A DNA stretch of 64,000 nucleotides. Source: Photorhabdus laumondii subsp. laumondii (GTDB lineage Bacteria; Pseudomonadota; Gammaproteobacteria; Enterobacterales; Enterobacteriaceae). The stretch is from NCBI RefSeq assembly GCF_003343245.1, contig NZ_CP024901.1, positions 3,782,001 to 3,846,000 of the forward strand, read 5' to 3'. The translations under genes were made by a program, and so were the position numbers. This document shows, in pieces, positions 52,198 through 61,630 of the stretch. Below the pieces are notes generated by a model. It was not told the DNA's origin. It worked only from the letters and a program-made list of their open reading frames with translations, and did not search any database. Position 1 is the first letter of the stretch, and each line of letters starts with the position of its first letter.

Positions 52198-53329
52198 AAG
52201 ATTTTACTATTCCAAACGCTAAAGTATGTTGAGGATCACGGGCTAACCACCCACAGGGTTGGCCGGTATTTTCCGCCGAGATCGCCGCCAGTGTTTGCAC
52301 TACGATCGCCTCCATCCCGCCAATATTGCCCCAATTGAGATCCTGTTGATGTTGAGTGATATTCCAGCCGAGTTTCTCCAGTGAGGATATATCCGGCTGA
52401 GAAAACAGAAAGCAGGTTGCCGGTGGCTGAGACATATCCGCTTGAACCCATGTTCTGGCCGCGACGTCAACAACCTCTTCATCACTTTGAGAACAAAAAA
52501 ATTCACCACGGGTTAAACAGACGTTGCCCTGTTTTTTCAATAACCAGATAAATGCTGCTTCACCGGCGGGTAAGGCTGACTCAGCCTCGCTGTCTACGCA
52601 CTGACAACCTGCACACAAAATAGTCGCGTGTTGGTCCTTTGTCGTGTTGAGCAAATCAATTATTTCATCCAGCGTATCGATACCACACCAAGGCTGTGGC
52701 TGTTCAGGCAACTCCACATCAGGAAACCGCTCCGCCATCTGGGCGGTAAACTCTTGCCAGGCAGCGACAGAGCCTAACCAATAACAACGTAATGGCGTAC
52801 AACGCAACGGCGACTGCGCCTTCCTTTGTTTATGCCACTGTTCCACCGACATGCCCGCCAGTTGTATTTCCCGCTGTTCAATATCAGCGGCAAAAGAACG
52901 CAGCAGACGCACCGACTGACCACTCTCTTCCTCGATAGGTTCCACGTGGCAATGAGGCTGATTAACCACTTTATTCCATACATCGGGCGTGCACCCTAGC
53001 GGCCCAGCTAATACATAATCCACCAACGCAATCTGTTGACGGTGTTTACGCCACCACTGTTGCTGAACCCGCTCGACCTGCTGCTGGTAAGTCCAGGCGT
53101 TATGCACAGCAAAGCGGTAAAACAGCACGCGAAATAACAGACATAACAGCCATAACGCCGCCAATCCAGGGATCAGGGCATATAAGGAGAAAGTGTCACC
53201 GATTTCAGGTCTTATCAGCGCGACGATGTTACTGATCAACAAAACCAATCCGGTGCCGACTCCCAACCAACGTTTAAAACGGGGAGGCGAAGCCTGACAA
53301 TAAGGCGGAAAAAGAGGGATCGCTTTCAT
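52178..53329 (-). CDS. Two-TM membrane protein preceding tssM2 (unknown)
   Basis: 383 residues from the ATG at 53329, which overlaps the PAAR stop (ATGA); the frame extends 16 codons upstream into the PAAR gene without need. Two TM segments (VGTGLVLLISNIVALI and LYALIPGLAALWLLCLLFRV), then a soluble, Cys-containing domain. No known family that I can name. It sits between PAAR and tssM2, the place the 372-residue gene takes before tssM1. Gene order vgrG - tle1 - tli1 - PAAR - this - tssM recalls the sci-1 T6SS of enteroaggregative E. coli. Confidence 0.75.
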   Translation of the reverse strand: MKAIPLFPPYCQASPPRFKRWLGVGTGLVLLISNIVALIRPEIGDTFSLYALIPGLAALWLLCLLFRVLFYRFAVHNAWTYQQQVERVQQQWWRKHRQQIALVDYVLAGPLGCTPDVWNKVVNQPHCHVEPIEEESGQSVRLLRSFAADIEQREIQLAGMSVEQWHKQRKAQSPLRCTPLRCYWLGSVAAWQEFTAQMAERFPDVELPEQPQPWCGIDTLDEIIDLLNTTKDQHATILCAGCQCVDSEAESALPAGEAAFIWLLKKQGNVCLTRGEFFCSQSDEEVVDVAARTWVQADMSQPPATCFLFSQPDISSLEKLGWNITQHQQDLNWGNIGGMEAIVVQTLAAISAENTGQPCGWLARDPQHTLAFGIVKSYGTARE

Positions 53330-53583
53330 GACGTCACCTGATAATCGGGAAAAGAGCTGACTAACGTACAACCACATTCACAACGATGACCATGCAACGC
53401 CACCGGCTGGCCGTCTATCAGGCAGGCCGCACTCCCTTGAGCAATGGTAGTCATGCCATGACGGTGACACTGAACAGGATCACCCTTGCAAGCAATGGGT
53501 TGTCCGAAACAAAGATAGTGGCCCGACAATACCGTACCGCCATATTCGCGCAGGCTATCACCCTGACGGATTACGTTTTTCAT
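53326..53583 (-). CDS. PAAR-domain spike tip protein
   Basis: 85 residues, a bare PAAR domain: GDPVQCHRHGMTTIAQGSAA, then CLIDGQPVALHGHRCECGCT, with the His/Cys ligands of the zinc-bound cone tip. It caps the VgrG trimer and helps load effectors. It overlaps the tle1 stop and the next start by four bases each, so all three are coupled. In the leftmost module only its first five codons remain (see 33311-33361). Confidence 0.92.
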   Translation of the reverse strand: MKNVIRQGDSLREYGGTVLSGHYLCFGQPIACKGDPVQCHRHGMTTIAQGSAACLIDGQPVALHGHRCECGCTLVSSFPDYQVTS

Positions 53584-56069
53584 TTCTCAGGCTCCTTGAA
53601 CGGGGTCGGTTCCTGCGTTTTTCCCGCCCAATGCGCTTTGAGATTATCTTTGGCCGTTTGCAACCGCTGCTCTTCGATAAACTTTCTCTGCTGGCTGGTC
53701 ATCTCGCCCACATTATGGGTGAACGCTTTTCTATACTCCGGTCCTGCTAACAGGGTGATCAGCTTGCCGGAAGTTAAATACTGCGCGGTCACTTCCCACT
53801 CAGCAGCGGTGCCCTTGGACACTTTGTCGATGGCATCCCCCATCGTGTTTGCGACTTTATTCTGTTTAAACAAAAGCAGTACACTCTCTGCGGCCGGCGA
53901 CATGAACCCCGCCACAGTGCCAGCCACTGACAGAAGTGACAGCGGTCTGCTGCAAATTGTACCGAAGTAAATGACTCGGTAGCGGAAATAGCCTCCCCAC
54001 GGTTCACGTGAACCGAGTGTCGAGTACATAAACCAGGCACGGGAATCGTGAACCTGATTGTCATACAAGGCGACCAGCAATGACTCGGGTGGTTCCTGTT
54101 GACCGGGTTTTGCCGCCGGAACAGGCCGAAAAAGCTGTTTGACCAATGCCTCTCCCCCTGCTTTCATTTGCAGATACTCCAGGAGGTCATCATGATCATC
54201 CAACATGTAAATTGCCTGACGTGGCACAGTATCGAAAAGAAATTGCCACTTACTGTGTTGTTCCCGCCGGTCACCGTAGTAGTCATTGCGAAATTCCGCG
54301 GCCGCTTCTCGCAACTGGTTTTGAGCGGTTTCCGGGTCAAAATCCGGCACTCCCTGCATTAACAACGGCTGCGTTTTTCCTCCATCGCGAAAAAATTCAT
54401 TCCACTGCACTTTCCGTTTAGCCTCGACCTGCTGTTGTGCCGCTTTTTGTGCCTGTTCACTCTGTTCATAATGCGCCTTTTTCGCATCACGATTAGGAGC
54501 CTCATGAAAAAATGGCTCACCAAGCAGCGTGCCGTTGGCGTAACGATTGATACGCCAGGCTGTCAGCCAGTCCATCTGGTTTTTCATCGCCTGTTCCAAT
54601 GCCACAGAGGCCCGCACCGGTTCAAAGCGGGCCGCTTCTTCATCCGACAGAGGTTGTTGGGGCATCTCCAACCCCAGAGTGACCTGACGCCAGGCGTTGA
54701 AGCGGTTGACTAATTGTGTGTCAATATCAAATTCATCACCGACATCTGGTGGCATAGAACGCCAGCTATATTGAGATAACTCTTGTGGCAAAATATCTTT
54801 AGGAACTTTCAATGGAGCTCCAATCTCAAACGCTGCCGAATACATTTCATGTAATGAGATCTGTGAGAGTAATAGATTGTCACGTTTTCCTATTGCCTTA
54901 CCCTGTTCTCCCGGTGGATAACCGCCCCCCAAATCAGAGTGCACACCGGGATAAATCACCTCGGTGCTGCCTGTCGGGTAAGTGCCATCGGAACGGCGAA
55001 TGGAATCCATCGGAAAACACAACCGCTGTTCATGGGTCGAGACCAAGTGCACACAACGTTTCACCAGACCACCGTAAGTCGCCTCCGATGGCAATTCCTG
55101 CGTGCCGTCTGCCCAGGCCATATGACCTTCAACAACGGGGATCATATGGGGCACCCCGACCGATGCCACTGTGTCAAACAATCCGAGAAATTCTACGCTG
55201 ATGGGTAACTTGCTATCCGGGTCTGTCTCGTGTTTATGTTGCAGACACTGAGCCGGTTTCTGGCCTGCTTCTCTCGACGGCGGAAACAGTTCAGTCAACC
55301 AGTTAACAAAAGTCCGCGCTTCCGCAGCCCCACGGGAAAAACCATACACATACAATTTCATGCCCAACAACTTACACTTACCTCGTCCCGGCTGACTGCG
55401 GGCTATCCTCAGTTCACGTTTTAAGCTCGCAAACTGCTTATAAAACTCCTCATAGCGGTTATTGCTGCCTCCCAACTCCAGCATATTCCATGTGGTTGCC
55501 ATCGCTTTCAGGGATTTTTGACAAGCAACATCATCAATTGTGTCGTTTACCAATACGCGCTTTAATACATCAATCAACCGCAGTAATGCCCAATTGATCC
55601 GGTCTTCTCCCCCGCTAGCAACCGCCAGCCCCAATTTGCTGTAATCCAGCTCATTAATTTCCGGGAAAGGGGTTCCCACCCCGGGAATATAATACTTAAA
55701 GTACTTTCTTCCGGTGCTCTCAATATTATCCAGTAACGGCTTACCTGATGCCCCTCCGGCATAACCCGCCCCAATGGTTGCCTGGAAAAGACGGACAACA
55801 TTGGTCGGATGGTTAGGAACAGCCTGATAAAGGTCGTTATATAAATTATTGCCGGTGCCATCAAAAAACAGGCTGACATGCAACGTGTTACAACAGGGAC
55901 GGATTACCCGACGATTGGCGGCCAGACAAAGTTCCTGATAGTAAGCTTTTTCCTGACTGCTCTGTTGCTGACAGTTTTCCACCACCAAATAATTTTTGGC
56001 AGGTAACCGCCCCTGAGACGGAAAAGGGGCTGGCAACCAGACAAGATCATGATGCTTTATTTCGGACAT
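53580..56069 (-). CDS. tle1: Tle1-type T6SS phospholipase effector (DUF2235), second copy
   Basis: 829 residues with the same catalytic pattern as the copy at 33358-35835 (Ser245 in GFSRGAAE, Asp299 and His377 regions identical). The first ~390 residues differ by only a few substitutions. Three later patches are strongly diverged, for example LLLSQISLHEMYSAAFEIGA versus LLLSQIALHEMYAAAFQTGA and the unrelated stretch around WQFLFDTVPRQAIYMLDDHD. Complete module: DUF4123 adaptor, three tli1 genes upstream and PAAR downstream. It overlaps the preceding tli1 stop by 13 bases. VgrG2 is the likely carrier. Confidence 0.9.
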   Translation of the reverse strand: MSEIKHHDLVWLPAPFPSQGRLPAKNYLVVENCQQQSSQEKAYYQELCLAANRRVIRPCCNTLHVSLFFDGTGNNLYNDLYQAVPNHPTNVVRLFQATIGAGYAGGASGKPLLDNIESTGRKYFKYYIPGVGTPFPEINELDYSKLGLAVASGGEDRINWALLRLIDVLKRVLVNDTIDDVACQKSLKAMATTWNMLELGGSNNRYEEFYKQFASLKRELRIARSQPGRGKCKLLGMKLYVYGFSRGAAEARTFVNWLTELFPPSREAGQKPAQCLQHKHETDPDSKLPISVEFLGLFDTVASVGVPHMIPVVEGHMAWADGTQELPSEATYGGLVKRCVHLVSTHEQRLCFPMDSIRRSDGTYPTGSTEVIYPGVHSDLGGGYPPGEQGKAIGKRDNLLLSQISLHEMYSAAFEIGAPLKVPKDILPQELSQYSWRSMPPDVGDEFDIDTQLVNRFNAWRQVTLGLEMPQQPLSDEEAARFEPVRASVALEQAMKNQMDWLTAWRINRYANGTLLGEPFFHEAPNRDAKKAHYEQSEQAQKAAQQQVEAKRKVQWNEFFRDGGKTQPLLMQGVPDFDPETAQNQLREAAAEFRNDYYGDRREQHSKWQFLFDTVPRQAIYMLDDHDDLLEYLQMKAGGEALVKQLFRPVPAAKPGQQEPPESLLVALYDNQVHDSRAWFMYSTLGSREPWGGYFRYRVIYFGTICSRPLSLLSVAGTVAGFMSPAAESVLLLFKQNKVANTMGDAIDKVSKGTAAEWEVTAQYLTSGKLITLLAGPEYRKAFTHNVGEMTSQQRKFIEEQRLQTAKDNLKAHWAGKTQEPTPFKEPEK

Positions 56070-56569
56070 ATTTTTGGTTCCTTCATTTCCAACGGTTCTT
56101 TGATTGGGTAGTTCGGACTACCGTAGGTGTTACACGAGGTGGTAACTTTGACCTGATCACAAGGTAAGAAATGCACTGTAATACCGCAGGTGCGCTGCCC
56201 GGTATAATCGGGCAACGGTACTACCTGGCTATGCTGGCGCTTTTGGGCATTAATCTTGTCCCTCCACGCCAAATATTTTTTTCTATCTGCAAAACCGGGA
56301 AACCCCCCCATGTCCCCAACACCAGTCTCCCAATCCACCTTAACCGTCATCCCCGGCCGCCACTTATCTGGAGCCCGATAGCAGCAACCGCCACCACCGC
56401 CCTGATACGGGCCGATAATATCGATACCCGGTTGATCATCCACAGTGAACCGGTTAATCGCCCACTTAGTATGGTTAATGGCGATAATGATGCCTGCCTG
56501 TGCCGGAAATTGGCTACAGGCGACCAGCAGCAGAGATAAAACTGCCAGCCTCAATTGTTGTTTTTTCAT
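56057..56569 (-). CDS. tli1: Tli1-type immunity lipoprotein (DUF3304)
   Basis: 170 residues; signal with LLLVACSQ lipobox, then the DUF3304 pattern. The variable stretch reads GVGDMGGFPGFADRKKYLAW. It overlaps tle1, so it is the best candidate for the cognate immunity protein of this Tle1. Confidence 0.85.
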   Translation of the reverse strand: MKKQQLRLAVLSLLLVACSQFPAQAGIIIAINHTKWAINRFTVDDQPGIDIIGPYQGGGGGCCYRAPDKWRPGMTVKVDWETGVGDMGGFPGFADRKKYLAWRDKINAQKRQHSQVVPLPDYTGQRTCGITVHFLPCDQVKVTTSCNTYGSPNYPIKEPLEMKEPKICPK

Positions 56570-56620
56570 CTTCTATTCCTTCACATTAGTGACAATCTGG
56601 ACTTGAAATGCCGGTATGCA

Positions 56621-57133
56621 TTACTTCGGACATACTTTTGGTTCCTTCATTTCCAAGGGTTCTTTAATTGGGTAGTTCGGGCTACCGTAGGTGTTACAGG
56701 AAGTGGTAATTTTGACCTGATCACAGGGTAAGAAGTGCACTGTAATACCGCAGGTACGCTGCCCGGTATAATCGGGTACAGGCACTACCTTGCTATGCTG
56801 ACGATCATTAGCCCGCAACTTATTACGCCAAGATAAATACTTCTCTTCATCAGCAAAACCCGGAAAGCCTTTTGTGGATGCTTCACCTGTCTCCCAATCC
56901 ACCTTAACCGTCATCCCCGGTCGCCACTTCTCCGGGGCCCGGTAGCAGCAACCACCACCACCGCCCTGATATGGCCCGATAATATCGATACCCGGTTCAC
57001 CATCCACACTGAACCGATTAATTGCCCATTTGGTATGATTAATCGCTTCAATGATTCCCGCCTGTGCCGAAAACTGGCTACAGGCGACCAGTAGCAGGCA
57101 TAAAACCGCCAGCCTCAATTGTTGTTTTTTCAT
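56621..57133 (-). CDS. tli1: Tli1-type immunity lipoprotein (DUF3304)
   Basis: 170 residues. N-terminal half as in the paralogue at 36387-36899 (AIIEAINHTKW-like start, FSVDGEPGIDI). The variable stretch is unique: GEASTKGFPGFADEEKYLSW followed by RNKLRANDRQHSKV. Middle gene of three tandem immunity genes, 51 bp from each neighbour. Confidence 0.85.
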   Translation of the reverse strand: MKKQQLRLAVLCLLLVACSQFSAQAGIIEAINHTKWAINRFSVDGEPGIDIIGPYQGGGGGCCYRAPEKWRPGMTVKVDWETGEASTKGFPGFADEEKYLSWRNKLRANDRQHSKVVPVPDYTGQRTCGITVHFLPCDQVKITTSCNTYGSPNYPIKEPLEMKEPKVCPK

Positions 57134-57184
57134 CTTCTATACCTTCACATTAGTGACAATCTGGACTTGAGGTGCTTGCATGCT

Positions 57185-57700
57185 TTACTTCGGACATACT
57201 TTTGGTTCCTTCATTTCCAAGGGTTCTTTAATCGGGTAGTTCGGGCTACCGTAGGCATAACACGAGGTCGTAACTTTAATTTGATCACAGGGTAGGAAGT
57301 GCACCGTAATACCGCAGGTATCACCACCATTCTGATAATAAGGAACCGGCACTACTTGGCTATGCTGGCGTTTCTGGGCGTTAATCTTGTCCCTCCACGC
57401 CAAATACTTCTCATCATTTTCATAACCGGGAAAGTCGTCGGAAAAAGCGACACCGGTCTCCCAATCCACCTTAACCGTCATCCCCGGTCGCCACTTATCT
57501 GGAGCCCGATAGCAGCAACCGCCACCACCGCCCTGATACGGGCCGATACTGTCGATACCCGGTTGATCATCCACAGTGAACCGGTTAATCGCCCATTTAG
57601 TACGATTAATGGCGATAATGATGCCTGCCTGTGCCGGAAATTGGCTACAGGCGACCAGCAGCAGGAATAAAACCGCCAGCCTCAATTGTTGTTTTTTCAT
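57185..57700 (-). CDS. tli1: Tli1-type immunity lipoprotein (DUF3304)
   Basis: 171 residues. The variable stretch equals that of the copy at 35823-36335 (VAFSDDFPGYENDEKYLAWR), but the following part differs: VPYYQNGGDTCGITVHFLPC replaces the usual PDYTGQRTC, and CYAYGS replaces CNTYGS. It starts nine bases after the DUF4123 gene. Such shuffled combinations point to gene conversion between the paralogues. Confidence 0.85.
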   Translation of the reverse strand: MKKQQLRLAVLFLLLVACSQFPAQAGIIIAINRTKWAINRFTVDDQPGIDSIGPYQGGGGGCCYRAPDKWRPGMTVKVDWETGVAFSDDFPGYENDEKYLAWRDKINAQKRQHSQVVPVPYYQNGGDTCGITVHFLPCDQIKVTTSCYAYGSPNYPIKEPLEMKEPKVCPK

Positions 57701-57709
57701 CTTCTACCT

Positions 57710-58492
57710 CTATGACGATAATCTGGCTTTAAGGTGTTTAAGTACGAACGACTCTCTGTCGTCATCCAGTAAAATGTCTTCACCAGATGTCTCTATCATC
57801 AAGGCATAACAATTGTTGAACAGTTGTTCGCGGGAAAATTCTGAATATTCAACCTGACTACTCAGTTTCAACATCAGTATGTGAGCATCAGAAACGCACA
57901 AGAGATGTTCTAGCTGCTCATCTGTGAGATCAATTTTCTGAAAGGTTTCATCAACCGGCCCTGCATGGCCTTCACGCCAGATAACATGTGGAGCCCCATC
58001 ACGATCAAGCCAACTCCAGAACAGCGCGGGCCTGAAAAATTGTTGTTGCTGTTCCTTGTCCAATACATGGGAAAACAACACAGGAAAAATACGCGGATCA
58101 TAAAAACGTAAGATCCCGCCTTTCTCGGCGTAGGCTGCATCCACGCACTGAATCAAATATTGGGACAAGCGATCAAACGACCATGAAGAACATAAAATCA
58201 GCAACATAGGCTTGCCGCCTAAGCGCATCATGATTTCATTCATCCATTGCCGTTGAACAGGTTGTGTTAGATCAATCCGAATTAAGATCGGGGCTTTATC
58301 TGTCACAATCTCCTCCGGCAATCCCTGAAATAGCGAGCACCAATCCATCTCAGATGAAAAACTTTTTAATGCCGGAATTAGGGGGAACTTACCCCCTGAT
58401 TGATCCACAATCATATCGATACAACTTATGCCGGTTTCCGTTACAGACGATGCAAGTGATGCAATCCAGTCAGCTATTTGATGGTCATTCAT
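57710..58492 (-). CDS. DUF4123 (Tap/TEC-type) T6SS adaptor
   Basis: 260 residues. The middle part, PMLLILCSSWSFDRLSQYLI then EKGGILRFYDPRIFPVLFSH, shows the DUF4123 signature (a hydrophobic LL-S segment, then LRFYDPR). DUF4123 proteins bind a particular effector and load it on the VgrG tip; they are not secreted. It lies three bases after vgrG2 and before the tli1/tle1 genes, so it should load this Tle1. The tle4 module has no such gene. Confidence 0.85.
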   Translation of the reverse strand: MNDHQIADWIASLASSVTETGISCIDMIVDQSGGKFPLIPALKSFSSEMDWCSLFQGLPEEIVTDKAPILIRIDLTQPVQRQWMNEIMMRLGGKPMLLILCSSWSFDRLSQYLIQCVDAAYAEKGGILRFYDPRIFPVLFSHVLDKEQQQQFFRPALFWSWLDRDGAPHVIWREGHAGPVDETFQKIDLTDEQLEHLLCVSDAHILMLKLSSQVEYSEFSREQLFNNCYALMIETSGEDILLDDDRESFVLKHLKARLSS

Positions 58493-58495
58493 TGG

Positions 58496-60895
58496 TTAAC
58501 TCCTCAAAACAAACCCCTGCGACAATTCCTGCGCTTTTTCCAAACACGTTTTACACACCGATTCAGGCAGGTCAGGCAAAGGAAAGTCCTGTTTCGCCGG
58601 TGACGCCATTTTGTGCTGCCCTTTCAGGCTTAACAGGCCCGGCCCGTGAATTTCAATTTCTCCTGCCGGAGAAAGACGGATGTACGCGCCTCCACACGCC
58701 AATGTCAGGCCATTTTTCGCCGTAATCTGGACGTGACCCTGTGTTGAATTGACGGTGACATCGTTTAATGAGGTGAGACCTAAACTATCGCCATGTGATT
58801 CAATGGCGAGCGGCCCTTTCCCTGACACCAGACGCATCCCTTCGTTTTGTGCTAACAGGGAGATAGCCTGTATCGAATTCATCCCAATCCGGTTTGCACT
58901 GGCAATATGCACATCCCCCGCACTTTGGGCATAGAGCGCCTGACCACTTTGCACCATCACAGTCTGCGGGCTGACAATCCCCACCCCTTCCGGCGCACTG
59001 AGCAGCATGGCCGCCATTTTCAGTTGATCCACATGCTGTAAGTAGGTTTTCAGGCTTTCAGTATCCGGCTGATGATTCAGGTGAGTTTTGGTCACTGTTC
59101 CCCACTCCAGCACCTGATTCACCGCACCTTTTACCAGACTGATTGCCGGGGCCATCTCCAGCACTTCACCGCCCGCCCGGGCCTGTTTATCCGCACTGAT
59201 AAACAACCCCTTACCGGCCCGGATCGCGCCCCAGTCGTCGGTTCGCAGCTCAAAGCCTTCACCCCGTTTATCCGGGTGTGGGCGCTGGCTATCAACGAGA
59301 TGACCGAGGTTCAACTGGCTTTTACCGCCGTATTCGGTACTCAGTTTGATATGTTCCCGACCGCGCTCGTCATCCATCCGCAGTTTGTTATTCGCCGGGG
59401 TGCGCAGAACGTTGCGTTTGTAGTTGTAGAGATTGACGTGATCCGGGTGCACTGAGTCGTGCAGAGCATGGGCAATATAGGGCCGGTCCGGGTCGCCCCC
59501 TTCAAAGGCGATCGCCACTTCAGTGCCTTCCAGCAACGGCCAGTGAAAGCCATAGTTCTCTCCCGCATACGGGCGCGCCAGACGCACCCACAAGCTTTCG
59601 CCGCCTTGCGGCCATTTCTCCCGGTCAAAATTAAACGCCACCCGATATAAGCCGTCTTTGTCGATATCGCCGTAGGTATCATTCACTTTGGTACTGCTCA
59701 CCCGCGCGGGTATCGTGCCGGCCATCACCGGTTTCGGCACCCGCTCCGGGCGAAAGCACACGGTCTCGGAATAGGGAATGGCAGTGAATGTCATCTCAAA
59801 ACTGCTGTCCCGGCGGGCACTGTTGGTGATGTGGGTGATGATCGCCCCTTTGCGAAACGTTTCCGGGGCGTCACCTTTCACTTTCAATTCCTGCCCCGGC
59901 ACCAGCGTAGCGGAAGTGGTCATTCCCCGCAGGCGAATGCGTTGATTCAGGTAACGTTCGTGATGCAAACGGGCATAAAACACCCCACTTTCCGCCTCCG
60001 GTTGATAGGCGTAACGATCACCGGGTATTCGGTAGTCGTCACGGTAATGGTACGCTTCGCCATAAGTCGTTCGATCGCCCCGTGTCACATCCGCCTCGGT
60101 GTTCAAGCCGGGATACGGCCGGGCATCGTGGTAGTCATAATTCCGAGTCGCAATTTTTCCCTCCACCACCTGATACGCGGTCTCCATGCCCCACACCACC
60201 GCGTCCTCCTCGCCGTGCATACCTGACGGATTGCGGGCAGGCAGGTAGACATTGAACTGGTAGTCACGCTGGTCGTCGTAAAACTCCACCACATCGATCT
60301 TTAACCGGTCATCCGCCGTCACTTTGTACCAGATACCCACTTCCGCCAGCAGGCGTTGGATAAAGCGCAGGTCATCTTCGCCATACTGCATCACCTGTTC
60401 CCGCCTCGGGTAGCTGTACGCCAGACTGAACAGGAAGTCCTGCCCGCGAAAACCATGTCGCTCCCGCAGGATTTTCTCCACAATCTCCGGCACGGACAGT
60501 TTTTGGTAAATAGCGTATTGATGGCTTCTCGCCAGCAGCGCCAGCCGGGGCTCCAGCGTCACTTCGTAACGGCTTTCGTCCCGCGAAGTGGAGAGCAGTT
60601 TAAAGCCGCTGATCACCCCGTAAACCGAACGCAGCGGCTCCGGCGGCACAATCGGCATCCACCGTATCCCCGGATTGATCGCAGGCGAGGTCAGGGTAAA
60701 TGAGGCTTGCTGCATCAGCATCTGTGCCGGTTCAATCCCTTTCTCCGCACTGGTGAATTCAATGGCATAGCGAAACGGCTGGCTTAAGGCTTCCTGTCCG
60801 GTAAAGGCCAGCACATCCAGCGGTGCTTTATTACGCCACACTTTTAGTCTGTAACGGCTGTGATCAAAGATGATCATCGGTGTTAGGTTCGTCAT
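58496..60895 (-). CDS. vgrG: T6SS spike protein VgrG2
   Basis: 799 residues from MTNLTPMIIFDHSRYRLKVW (AGGAGA upstream). Residues 1 to about 580 are almost identical to VgrG1. After RAGGEVLEM the tail is different (APAISLVKGAVNQVLEWGTV...), with a DUF2345 region (LGLTSLNDVTVNSTQGHVQI) and a C-terminal LPESVCKTCLEKAQELSQGF containing a CxxC pair. The divergence point in DNA (near 59152) matches 46227 in vgrG1. The tail is expected to receive the adaptor/Tle1 cargo encoded downstream. Confidence 0.95.
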   Translation of the reverse strand: MTNLTPMIIFDHSRYRLKVWRNKAPLDVLAFTGQEALSQPFRYAIEFTSAEKGIEPAQMLMQQASFTLTSPAINPGIRWMPIVPPEPLRSVYGVISGFKLLSTSRDESRYEVTLEPRLALLARSHQYAIYQKLSVPEIVEKILRERHGFRGQDFLFSLAYSYPRREQVMQYGEDDLRFIQRLLAEVGIWYKVTADDRLKIDVVEFYDDQRDYQFNVYLPARNPSGMHGEEDAVVWGMETAYQVVEGKIATRNYDYHDARPYPGLNTEADVTRGDRTTYGEAYHYRDDYRIPGDRYAYQPEAESGVFYARLHHERYLNQRIRLRGMTTSATLVPGQELKVKGDAPETFRKGAIITHITNSARRDSSFEMTFTAIPYSETVCFRPERVPKPVMAGTIPARVSSTKVNDTYGDIDKDGLYRVAFNFDREKWPQGGESLWVRLARPYAGENYGFHWPLLEGTEVAIAFEGGDPDRPYIAHALHDSVHPDHVNLYNYKRNVLRTPANNKLRMDDERGREHIKLSTEYGGKSQLNLGHLVDSQRPHPDKRGEGFELRTDDWGAIRAGKGLFISADKQARAGGEVLEMAPAISLVKGAVNQVLEWGTVTKTHLNHQPDTESLKTYLQHVDQLKMAAMLLSAPEGVGIVSPQTVMVQSGQALYAQSAGDVHIASANRIGMNSIQAISLLAQNEGMRLVSGKGPLAIESHGDSLGLTSLNDVTVNSTQGHVQITAKNGLTLACGGAYIRLSPAGEIEIHGPGLLSLKGQHKMASPAKQDFPLPDLPESVCKTCLEKAQELSQGFVLRS

Positions 60896-60952
60896 ATTTT
60901 CTCCTAAATTTTCTGCGGCCATTAGTCAACAATAAGAACTCAATATCAGGCC

Positions 60953-61630
60953 ATATCATTATTGTCATACCGGGAAATAACCCACGCCACTATTTCCCGG
61001 TCGGAAGTTAACTGAGCCGTAAATATTTACACAGGCCATTCATGTTTTCGCAATATATCAAGGGATGAACAAGGCAAGCGATTTATAAATTCTCCCATCT
61101 TCTTAATGGGTGCCTATAAAGATCAACTCTTTTTTCAAAAAAACGATTTTTAATGCGCACCCTTTTATCTCCGCCGATATAACAGCATGTCGAACAGAAT
61201 AATTTAAACTTCATGACAATAACATGACATTTATTGACAAAAGTAAACTAACATTATTTTCCATAAAATGAAGGCGGCCTGAATACGCAATTTTAATCAC
61301 ATCCCTATGATAATAATGCCTATTTTAATTTTATCTAATAGATTATCGCTGTTTCAGTCTCATCACTCCTTTTTAAATCTTATTCACTCCATCACGATAA
61401 AGAAGAATAATTCTCATTCATGCCACACGAATAATAAGATAGCCAATAACATCAAGAAAACCCCATAGCAATATTGCCTCTTCACTGAGAAAAGTGAAAT
61501 CAGGCTTCTCACCCATATAGCCAAACATCTTAATCGGAATATCTGTAGTGATATTCATTCTGACAGCTATTTTGTTAATGAAAGCAGTTAACGGTTACGC
61601 TATTTCCTCATTTATCGCCAATCGCATGCA
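60953..61630 (-). repeat. Conserved tssM-downstream spacer, copy 3
   Basis: About 680 bp between tssM3 and vgrG2, almost identical to copy 2 without its 106-bp insertion. Small differences (for example AACTAACATTATTTTCC for AACTGGCATTGATTGCC) remove the TGGCAATCAATGCCA inverted repeat, so that repeat is not essential. No gene except the 46-codon frame. Confidence 0.85.
61418..61558 (-). CDS. Candidate small membrane protein downstream of tssM3
   Basis: Same 46-codon frame as at 37474-37614; first codon ATG kept, Met9 changed to Ile and Gly28 to Ala. Unbroken. Confidence 0.3.
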   Translation of the reverse strand: MNITTDIPIKMFGYMGEKPDFTFLSEEAILLWGFLDVIGYLIIRVA